From Caldisericia bacterium (GTDB lineage: Bacteria > Caldisericota > Caldisericia > UBA6126), in assembly GCA_028708485.1 (NCBI GenBank), contig JAQVYZ010000044.1:1-7422 (forward strand): a stretch of 7,422 nt of DNA, given 5' to 3'. A program made the position numbers and the translations under genes. The notes beneath the pieces are model-generated. The model saw only the letters and a program-made list of their open reading frames with translations. It did no database searches and had not been told where the DNA came from. Shown piece after piece: positions 1 through 4,878 of the stretch. Each line of letters starts with the position of its first letter. The stretch's first letter is position 1.

Positions 1-34
1 TCAATCCTGTATTTTTTTCTGCTGGATTGTCCAC
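1..34 (-). CDS. Possible 5' end of a gene running off the left edge
   Basis: On the minus strand a GTG codon (bases 34-32) is preceded by a strong GGGAGGAG ribosome binding site (about 40-47) at normal spacing. The frame then stays open to the window edge and would read M-D-N-P-A-E-K-N-T-G-L. Only eleven codons are visible, so no function can be given. The ribosome binding site is the main support. A TATAAT hexamer (51-56, minus strand) lies too close to that site to be a convenient promoter for it. The alternative is that this is non-coding DNA with a chance purine run. Confidence 0.4.
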   Translation of the reverse strand, partial: MDNPAEKNTGL

Positions 35-182
35 GTAGGCTCCTCCCTCAATTATACGAATGACTATTAATAGTACCCTATTTTCTGATTAATACAAACT
101 TTAAACCACATTCTTCCTTGACAAAAGAATCTTTTTTTTCTTGGAACGGAAATGAACTTAGAAACGGGAGAAGCTGGAAAAA
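35..182. other. Short intergenic region, 3' of the glycosylase gene
   Basis: This AT-rich spacer lies between the glycosylase stop and the possible left-edge gene. It holds a perfect 12-bp palindrome, ACTATTAATAGT, at 63-74, which could be an operator but has no other support. A TTGACA hexamer at 118-123 on the plus strand has no matching -10 at 16-18 bp, so it is not called as a promoter. The AAAAG/CTTTT inverted repeat around 124-136 is too short and AT-only to be a confident terminator for the glycosylase. Confidence 0.4.
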
Positions 183-1013
183 CTAAAGCTTTTGGCAAAT
201 AGGACAATACACGCAGCTACCGCCTAAATATTGCATTTTTTGGATCGGAGCGCCACAGACAGAACAAGGTTTTCCAACCATCCGGCTGTTCATTAACCGC
301 TTGTATTGTCCCGGGCGATTAAAGAAGTCCACTTCGTCCTGTCTTCCTCCGAGTTGAATCGCATTCTTAATGGTGTGATTGATAGTTTCAAATAATCGAA
401 TCCGTTCATTTTTCTTTAGGTCTTTCAACTCTCTTTTTGGATGCAACCGCGCAATAAACATGATTTCTTGAGCGATGGAATTGCCTAAACCCGGTAGAAT
501 CTGGTCCTGGGTAATAAATCCTTTCACGCTTCGCTTTCCTTCTGTTATCAACGACTCGATGAGTGTTAAAAAATATTTTTCAGTAAAATCCTTATGTAGC
601 GGATCCGGACGCATATCTTTAATATATTGGCGTTCCAATTCTTTCCCCTTTTGATATAGTTCTATCGCTCCCCACATCTGGATCACCAGACTCATGGAGG
701 TTGAGTTCTCAAATTCAATCCAAAGATGGTATTTTTCAGGTTTTTCATGATCAGAGGAGTAGGTTAACTTCCCGCCGAATTCACCCAATACAAGTATGTA
801 ACCCGGATCCATCGGGATAAATAGCCATCTTCCTTTTACATAGGAGGGCTCTACCGTTTTTCCTCTGATGAGTTTCGCAAAATCAGCGTGATCAAGATTA
901 TACCAGACAAATTTGTGCGGGGAGTTACCTAATTCCCCCCGTGTGATCTTTTTTCCGACAAGCGTATCGTTTATTTGTTTGCTGAGGTTGATTAATTCAG
1001 GTAGTTCGAACAT
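183..1013 (-). CDS. Fpg/Nei-family DNA glycosylase-like protein, atypical catalytic residues
   Basis: This 276-residue protein has the length and architecture of the formamidopyrimidine/endonuclease VIII family, which excises oxidised bases and nicks the abasic site. The N-terminus MFELPE matches the family MPELPE block. The H2TH region (about 164-195) carries the GLGN signature (175-178). A C-terminal zinc finger uses C250, C253, C270 and C273 (CxxC-x16-CxxC), with an extra C267. The oddities are substantial. The usual catalytic Pro after the initiator Met is Phe2. The beta-hairpin lysine position appears to be Arg62 (KGRWLF where GKYLL is typical). The conserved zinc-loop Arg appears to be Gly. 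Glu3, Glu6 and Asn178 are kept. The start is supported by AAAGGAG 9 bases upstream. It is probably a divergent subfamily, often annotated as endonuclease VIII. Family assignment is secure; base-excision activity is not. Confidence 0.88.
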   Translation of the reverse strand: MFELPELINLSKQINDTLVGKKITRGELGNSPHKFVWYNLDHADFAKLIRGKTVEPSYVKGRWLFIPMDPGYILVLGEFGGKLTYSSDHEKPEKYHLWIEFENSTSMSLVIQMWGAIELYQKGKELERQYIKDMRPDPLHKDFTEKYFLTLIESLITEGKRSVKGFITQDQILPGLGNSIAQEIMFIARLHPKRELKDLKKNERIRLFETINHTIKNAIQLGGRQDEVDFFNRPGQYKRLMNSRMVGKPCSVCGAPIQKMQYLGGSCVYCPICQKL

Positions 1014-1067
1014 GCAACCAATCTCCTTTACTTGGATGAAACGCTTTATTGATTACCATATCAATAG

Positions 1068-1094
1068 CGTATAAGCAAAACAAAAGCTTGTCAA
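1068..1094 (-). promoter_or_regulatory. Candidate promoter of the glycosylase gene
   Basis: On the minus strand a consensus -35 TTGACA (1089-1094) is followed 15 bp later by TATACG (1068-1073). Spacing is short and the -10 imperfect, so this is tentative. Directly downstream lies an imperfect inverted repeat, ACGCT-TT-ATTGAT / ATCAAT-AGCGT (1041-1070), which overlaps the expected start region and could be an operator or a 5' leader hairpin. Confidence 0.35.
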
Positions 1095-1128
1095 AACTTA
1101 AGATCTGTTTTTTTTCACATAAAAACTC

Positions 1129-1159
1129 TTCAAAGAACAAATCAAGTTTGTGCTATACT
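1129..1159 (+). promoter_or_regulatory. Candidate extended -10 promoter of the cupin-PAS unit
   Basis: An extended -10 element TGCTATACT (1151-1159) sits about 30 bp before the cupin start codon, with a weak -35 (TTCAAA, 1129-1134) 19 bp upstream of it. The extended TGn motif compensates for weak -35 contacts in Firmicute sigma-A promoters. It would give a leader of about 20-25 bases containing the cupin ribosome binding site. Confidence 0.5.
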
Positions 1160-1188
1160 TTTGTTACCCAATTAGGAAAGGAATGAAT

Positions 1189-1512
1189 ATGATTGAAGTA
1201 ATATCCACTTGCACTTATGAAAAAACAAAAACGATAGAAAACTTGGTGGATGACGACCATACCATGATTAACCACATCATTCTCCCAAAAGAACATAGCA
1301 TCTCTTCCCATTTATCGAACTCAAATACATACCTGATCGTTGTTAAAGGCAGGCTTACCCTTACCTTGAATGAACAAGATCCTCATAAGTATACAGCTGG
1401 CCAGATTATCGCTATTCCTTATAAAACTCAAATGAGTGTAGACAATGTGGATGAAGAACTATTGGAGTTCTTTGTGGTAAAATCTCCAAACCCTTCGAAT
1501 TACAAAGCATAG
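1189..1512 (+). CDS. Small cupin-domain protein
   Basis: The 107-residue product is a single small beta-barrel of the cupin type. A first conserved block at about 30-55 ends in the LIVVKGRLTLTL strand pattern. A second block follows at about 66-98, with GQIIAIP matching the typical 'G-D-x-x-x-I-P' turn. The usual metal-binding HxHxxxE set is poor: only His41 is clearly in place, so it may bind a small ligand or no metal rather than act as an enzyme. The start at 1189 is preferred over ATG 1183 or GTG 1150 because AGGAAAGGA ends at 1182, giving a 6-base spacing. The gene stops 39 bases before the PAS gene and is very probably co-transcribed with it. Its biological role is unknown. Confidence 0.8.
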   Translation: MIEVISTCTYEKTKTIENLVDDDHTMINHIILPKEHSISSHLSNSNTYLIVVKGRLTLTLNEQDPHKYTAGQIIAIPYKTQMSVDNVDEELLEFFVVKSPNPSNYKA

Positions 1513-1551
1513 GATTTTTTCACTAAATCATACTTAAATGGGAGAAAATCC

Positions 1552-1899
1552 ATGATGGAATGGGCGAAAGAACTTAAAATGGCGATTACCGTATGCGATC
1601 TTGAAGGAAACATTGTCTATATGAATGAGCAGTCAATAAAAACCTTTCAAAAACCTGGAATCCCCCCTCTTTTAGGATCGAATCTGTTTGATTGTCACCC
1701 TGAAAAAGCACAATCCAAGATACGAGAATTGATGAAATCAGGGGAAAGCAATACTTATACCATCGAGAAAAGCGGGAAGAAGAAGCTTATTTACCAGACA
1801 CCCTGGAAAAAGGATGGTCAGGTAAAAGGTATGGTGGAGTGCTCCTTTGAGATCCCATTCGAATTACCTCATTTCATCCGGAAATCCTCAACTAAATAA
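1552..1899 (+). CDS. Stand-alone PAS-domain protein
   Basis: The 115-residue product is essentially one PAS fold. 'AITVCDLEGNIVYMNEQS' at 11-28 is the classic first beta-hairpin. A helical section follows with LFDCHPEKAQ at 45-54, then the 'KDGQVKGMVECSFEIP' final strands at 87-102. There is no kinase, HTH or membrane segment, so it is a soluble sensor or adaptor that would need a partner. The DCHP motif resembles the PAS domain found at the C-terminus of DUF438/hemerythrin-like proteins; this comparison is from memory. Cys48-His49 could be a ligand site, which is inference. GGGAG at 1540-1544 lies 7 bases before the first of two adjacent ATGs. It is the second gene of a unit with the cupin. 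Its 3' end overlaps the convergent nucleotidyltransferase gene by 12 bp. Confidence 0.82.
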   Translation: MMEWAKELKMAITVCDLEGNIVYMNEQSIKTFQKPGIPPLLGSNLFDCHPEKAQSKIRELMKSGESNTYTIEKSGKKKLIYQTPWKKDGQVKGMVECSFEIPFELPHFIRKSSTK

Positions 1900-2619
1900 G
1901 TCGTTGACTTCTTTATAAGACTCAGGAGTACCGATATCATAGCAGTCTCCCTGAAAAGTATACGCATATACCTCCTTGAAAGTATGAAGCCATGCCGGAA
2001 AATTACCTGGAGCATCGGGATTTTTCCCTTGATTCAGGTAAGTATGAAATAATGGTAGCGTATCCTGACGATAGATATAGGCTGCATAGGAAGCCTTTTC
2101 AGACTTAGGTTGTTGAGGTTTTTCTTCAAAACCGATCACTCTCTGCATCTTGTCCAACTGAACCACTCCCATTCTTCGGAGCTGTTGGACATCCTGGATG
2201 GTTTTAACCAAGAAACAATCTTTCTGAATGGATTCATAATACCGATAGAAATCCAATAGATGGAAAGTAAAAAAAGTATCCCCGGCAATCACCAGTAAAT
2301 CTTCCTCGATCGGTGTTTGGGTAAGGACGAGTTGTATATCTCCGATCGCACCAAGCTTATTCTCATCATTAGTCGTATTGTCGTCTACAATTCTAAGCGG
2401 TACAGAGTATTTTGTAGAGTCGGCCCATTGATAAAAGTGATCAACAAAACGATGGTTGCTGATCACAATCATCTCACTCATCACGGGAATAGTAATCAGC
2501 TCTTCTGTAATATAATCAAGTATCGGTTTATTGGCGATTGGCAAAAGTGCTTTAGGTTTGTTCAAAGTTAAGGGATAAAGTCTGGTGGCATAACCGGCAG
2601 CTAAAATAATCGCCTTCAT
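1888..2619 (-). CDS. Sugar-phosphate nucleotidyltransferase (NTP_transferase family)
   Basis: This 243-residue protein belongs to the family that joins a nucleoside triphosphate to a sugar-1-phosphate, making NDP-sugars for cell-surface polymers. Visible motifs are the N-terminal nucleotide-binding signature MKAIILAAGYATRLYPLT with KPKALLPI (residues 1-28), the metal-binding AGDT (112-115, Asp114), the EEKP substrate motif (165-168), and YDIGTPESY (227-235), the usual C-terminal end of the catalytic domain. The GxGTR motif reads GYATR, so the middle Gly is Ala. There is no C-terminal acyltransferase hexapeptide domain. Length fits RfbA/RmlA-like or hddC-like enzymes, but the sugar and nucleotide cannot be assigned. 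The start at 2619 is chosen over an upstream ATG at 2685 because AAAAGGAG (2627-2634) is 7 bases before it and the upstream extension crosses a terminator. No other surface-polysaccharide gene is next to it. Confidence 0.88.
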   Translation of the reverse strand: MKAIILAAGYATRLYPLTLNKPKALLPIANKPILDYITEELITIPVMSEMIVISNHRFVDHFYQWADSTKYSVPLRIVDDNTTNDENKLGAIGDIQLVLTQTPIEEDLLVIAGDTFFTFHLLDFYRYYESIQKDCFLVKTIQDVQQLRRMGVVQLDKMQRVIGFEEKPQQPKSEKASYAAYIYRQDTLPLFHTYLNQGKNPDAPGNFPAWLHTFKEVYAYTFQGDCYDIGTPESYKEVNDLFS

Positions 2620-2644
2620 CAATCTACTCCTTTTCACGATGATA

Positions 2645-2680
2645 ATAATAAGTATACGGAAAAAGCCCTCACAAAGAAAT
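2645..2680 (-). promoter_or_regulatory. Weak candidate promoter of the nucleotidyltransferase gene
   Basis: The gene lies beyond a terminator, so it should have its own promoter. On the minus strand TATACT (2651-2656) is a good -10 hexamer that would give a leader of about 25 bases. The matching -35 position (around 2674-2679) is only TTTCTT-like. The same TATACT is the outer arm of an inverted repeat around the terminator. Confidence 0.28.
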
Positions 2681-2696
2681 TCCACTGTAAGGGCTT
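2660..2696 (-). terminator. Intrinsic terminator of the AraC-type regulator gene
   Basis: Read on the minus strand, AAGCCCTTACA (2696-2686) and TGTGAGGGCTT (2673-2663) form an 11-bp stem with one G-U wobble, closing a 12-base loop. A run of five T (2664-2660) begins within the end of the stem. It starts 22 bases after the regulator's stop codon. On the plus strand there is no T-run and the wobble becomes a C-A mismatch, so it is directional. An outer 8-bp inverted repeat, AGTATACG (2651-2658) and CGTATACT (2701-2708), encloses it. Confidence 0.85.
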
Positions 2697-2718
2697 GTAA
2701 CGTATACTGTTCCTATCT

Positions 2719-3624
2719 TTATTTGATTACACGAACTGGCCTTCCTTCGATATACCCACGGTATCCCATTGGAGCTAATTGAAAACGCGGTCCATCCTCA
2801 TCAGCCCATTGAAAACCATAGATTTCTGGATTATACGTTTTCATCACTTCCCATAGGTTGCCAATTGCATCCATAAACTTCTCGTCTTCGTAGGGAGGCC
2901 CCTGGAAGATCATCATTTTACAGGGGGGAAGGTCTACCAAATCGCATCCATCCGGAACCGGTCCGGTATAATCAAACGACATCTCAACTCCCTGGGCATA
3001 TTTCGAGGTATTCAGCAGAATCATATTAGGGGGCAACCACATCCCAATCGGCTCATACAAAGCGCCTTTAATAGCTGCCAGGATATCCCAGATTTCGCAA
3101 CCAACCTCTTCGCAGTATTCGAAATAATGAGTCGCCTTCACCCCGCGCTTAACGATCAGTTTTCTGGCTGGACGGTCGACTACCTGGACAAACACGGTAT
3201 TCATTGTCTGTTGATTATCCATTGCACACTCTCCTTGTTGTAATAGTAAGTAATAATCATGGATTCGAAGGGGTATAAATAAGTTCACTTCAGGCTTTTG
3301 GCGGCGATACTGGCTTGGTGGCAATCCAAATTGCTTTGAAAAGGCGCGGGTAAATCCTTCATGGCTATCAAATACAAAATCAAAAGCGACATCAATTACT
3401 TTCACCTGCTCTTCCTGCAACCTGACAGCAGCCTGCGAAAGCCTGATGGAACGGATATACTCAAAGGGTGCCTTTCCAGTCAGCTCCTTGAACATTCTCG
3501 CAGCATGCCAGAGCGAATAACCAGCAGCATTGGCCAATTGATGCATGGTTATCGGTTCGTTCAAATGCTGATCGATATAATCCTGCATCCGTTGCGCTGC
3601 CTCGATTTTTTCCCACGATTCCAT
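2719..3624 (-). CDS. AraC-family transcriptional regulator with GyrI-like effector domain
   Basis: The 301-residue protein has an N-terminal AraC DNA-binding domain (about 8-108). This has two helix-turn-helix units: ITMHQLANAAGYSLWHAARMF at about 25-45, then VIDVAFDFVFDSHEGFTRAFSKQFG at 76-100, ending in the family hallmark PPSQYR (102-107). A GyrI-like/effector-binding domain (about 142-299) follows, the MarA/Rob/BmrR C-terminal type that binds hydrophobic small molecules. 'VVDRPARKLIVKRG' at 148-161 is its usual first strand and 'YRGYIEGRPV' near the end is its last. This layout matches Rob-like multidrug or stress regulators; the ligand and targets cannot be told. GGAGGT lies 5 bases before the ATG. 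No obvious target gene is adjacent, and transcription ends at the terminator at 2660-2696. It may regulate itself, given two TCCGGAT repeats upstream. Confidence 0.92.
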   Translation of the reverse strand: MESWEKIEAAQRMQDYIDQHLNEPITMHQLANAAGYSLWHAARMFKELTGKAPFEYIRSIRLSQAAVRLQEEQVKVIDVAFDFVFDSHEGFTRAFSKQFGLPPSQYRRQKPEVNLFIPLRIHDYYLLLQQGECAMDNQQTMNTVFVQVVDRPARKLIVKRGVKATHYFEYCEEVGCEIWDILAAIKGALYEPIGMWLPPNMILLNTSKYAQGVEMSFDYTGPVPDGCDLVDLPPCKMMIFQGPPYEDEKFMDAIGNLWEVMKTYNPEIYGFQWADEDGPRFQLAPMGYRGYIEGRPVRVIK

Positions 3625-4036
3625 TTATTACCTCCGGATCATACTTTACTCTTTTATTTCCGGATTTCTTGACCTTCCTTGCTAATCTGTTTTAAAATTC
3701 ATCAACAAACTTATTTTTACAGCTTTGCCATTTTATTGATTCAAAGTCTAAACTTCAGAATTGTGAAAGGCTAAACTAATTTTGGTCTTTTTCCCAAAAA
3801 CATAATAATCTGGATGGTTGCATTTTTCAAGCGAGTAATTTTAGATAATTTTGATGAAAAATAAACCTCGTCAATAAATCGCTTTTTTCAAGTGTTTTTA
3901 TTCTTGAAAGTGTAAATCTTCATTTATCACTTTTTCGTGCGTAGAATTGCATTTATTTGCATTTTTCTCTTTTTTTTACATTCCTAATCCTATTCATATC
4001 CTTTCCATTTCCGCTATCTCCCGTTTACAGCAATAC
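3625..4036. other. AT-rich intergenic region between the regulator and the transposase unit
   Basis: About 410 bp without a recognisable gene on either strand. It should contain the regulator's promoter on the minus strand, but no clear -35/-10 pair stands out. Two direct copies of TCCGGAT (3633-3639 and 3659-3665) are 26 bp apart, and the first overlaps the regulator's ribosome binding site. A 7-bp inverted repeat, TTTCAAG / CTTGAAA, with a 10-base AT loop lies near 3888-3911. An 11-base direct repeat, TTGCATTTTTC, occurs near 3818 and 3957. An open plus-strand frame from 3947 leading into the transposase is only an in-frame extension with no start signal. Confidence 0.6.
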
Positions 4037-4075
4037 AAAAAAAATAAATTGGGACAGTCCCAATTTATTTTTTTT
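4037..4075. repeat. Left 39-base perfect palindrome of the transposase unit
   Basis: AAAAAAAATAAATTGGGAC (4037-4055), a central A (4056), and its exact reverse complement (4057-4075) give 19-base arms. As single strand it folds into an 18-bp stem with a CAG loop and a GC core of GGGA/TCCC. It ends in eight T and so can also act as a terminator against read-through into the transposase from upstream. Its last T is shared with the extended -10 of the transposase promoter. Confidence 0.95.
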
Positions 4076-4083
4076 GGTATAAT
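4075..4083 (+). promoter_or_regulatory. Extended -10 promoter of the transposase gene
   Basis: TGGTATAAT (4075-4083) is a perfect extended -10 (TGn-TATAAT) directly abutting the left palindrome. No -35 lies at 16-18 bp; the nearest TTGGGA is 23 bp away inside the palindrome. Transcription would start near 4090, just before the ribosome binding site AGGGAGG (about 4094-4100). The promoter therefore travels with the element. Confidence 0.65.
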
Positions 4084-4105
4084 ATTATGGCGTAGGGAGG
4101 GAAAT

Positions 4106-4852
4106 ATGCCAAGAATAGCTAGACAGATTAGTGAATCTGGAATTTTACATATCATGATGAGAGGAATTAACAAACAACCCATTTTTCTTCAGGAAGAACA
4201 TTATCAATATTTCTTTTATTTGATGGGGAAAGCAAAAGAAAAATGTCACATGGCTCTGTATGCTTATTGCTTAATGCCAAATCACACACACTTTCTCATT
4301 CGATCATTTGATGAGAATCCGGGTAAATTTATACATCATATTGGTACCAGTTATGCGCAACATTACAACAAAATATTCAGTAGAGTCGGTCATTTGTTTC
4401 AAGATAGGTACAAAAGTGAGATAGTTCAAAATGATGAGTACTTTGTTGCAGTCCTCAGATATATTCATTATAATCCCGTAAAAGCTGGTTTATGCAAGCA
4501 AATTGAAGATTACCCCTGGTCTAGTTTCAATGATTATATTTCTTCTGCTGGTATGACAGATACTAAATTTGCAATTGATTTGTTTGGGAACCAATCTGCA
4601 CTTTTGAATTATCATAAAGAAGCTCCCCAAGAAAACTTTTTAGATATTTCACTTAAGGAAAAACCGAGTGATGATGAGGTGATAACAGCTATTAGTCATA
4701 TGGTTGGTTTACCGGGATTTCATAAATTGGATCTTCCAGAGCAATTTAATATGATTCGTTTAATCAAAAACGATACGAACGCTACTATTGATCAGCTAGT
4801 CAGACATCTACATATCAGCAAACACTTTGTTGTAAAAGCTTTAAAAAAATAA
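4106..4852 (+). CDS. REP-associated (Y1/HUH) transposase
   Basis: This 248-residue protein belongs to the Y1_Tnp/TnpA-REP group, which nicks and rejoins single-stranded DNA through a tyrosine. Typical features in order: MPRIARQ at the start, 'HIMMRGINKQPIF' at 15-27, and the HUH motif in 'LMPNHTHFLI' (56-65, His60 and His62). Then come 'VGHLFQDRYKSEIV' (94-107) and 'LRYIHYNPVKAGL' (117-129), where Tyr119 is the likely nucleophile by family analogy. 'YPWSSFNDY' (136-144) closes the core. The segment at about 188-248 looks like a helix-turn-helix tail. Length and motifs are complete. The start is set by AGGGAGG just upstream of ATG 4106; the frame's upstream extension has no start signals. The last two Lys codons and TAA lie inside the right palindrome. 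Base composition is lower in GC than the neighbours, as expected for acquired DNA. Confidence 0.93.
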   Translation: MPRIARQISESGILHIMMRGINKQPIFLQEEHYQYFFYLMGKAKEKCHMALYAYCLMPNHTHFLIRSFDENPGKFIHHIGTSYAQHYNKIFSRVGHLFQDRYKSEIVQNDEYFVAVLRYIHYNPVKAGLCKQIEDYPWSSFNDYISSAGMTDTKFAIDLFGNQSALLNYHKEAPQENFLDISLKEKPSDDEVITAISHMVGLPGFHKLDLPEQFNMIRLIKNDTNATIDQLVRHLHISKHFVVKALKK

Positions 4853-4878
4853 ATTGGGACAGTCCCAATTTATTTTTT
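4843..4878. repeat. Right palindrome of the transposase unit and probable bidirectional terminator
   Basis: Apart from slightly shorter A and T runs it is the same as the left copy: A7-TAAATTGGGAC, a central A, then GTCCCAATTTA-T6. Perfect 17-base arms are at 4844-4860 and 4862-4878. Flanking A and T runs make it a plausible intrinsic terminator in both directions, placed exactly where the plus-strand transposase and the minus-strand kinase converge. The transposase stop TAA (4850-4852) is inside it. The kinase stop (4879-4877) takes two of its three bases from it. Confidence 0.93.

Larger units (their letters stand above)
4037..4878 (+). mobile_element. REP-associated/IS200-like transposase unit flanked by palindromes
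   Basis: A single HUH-type transposase gene is bracketed by two almost identical long palindromes in the same orientation, at 4037-4075 and 4843-4878. Together they delimit a unit of about 842 bp. This fits an element that moves as single-stranded DNA with hairpin ends, as IS200/IS605 elements do; those elements use subterminal hairpins and make no target duplication. No terminal inverted repeats of DDE type and no target-site duplication are visible. The gene is intact and has its own promoter, so the unit may still be active. Exact cleavage sites cannot be set without an empty-site comparison. Confidence 0.72.

Noticed and set aside
118..146. TTGACA as a plus-strand promoter
   Set aside because: No -10-like sequence lies at 16-18 bp and the nearest downstream gene is on the other strand.
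1898..1910. AAGTC-GTT-GACTT hairpin as terminator of the cupin-PAS unit
   Set aside because: The stem is only 5 bp and no proper T-run follows. It lies inside the convergent coding sequence.
2620..2685. 22-residue N-terminal extension of the nucleotidyltransferase
   Set aside because: It begins inside the upstream gene's terminator and puts residues before the strictly N-terminal MKAIILAAG signature. The inner ATG has a strong ribosome binding site.
3947..4105. 53-codon N-terminal extension of the transposase
   Set aside because: It crosses the left palindrome and the extended -10 promoter and has no ribosome binding site. ATG 4106 has AGGGAGG upstream and begins with the family-typical MPRIARQ.
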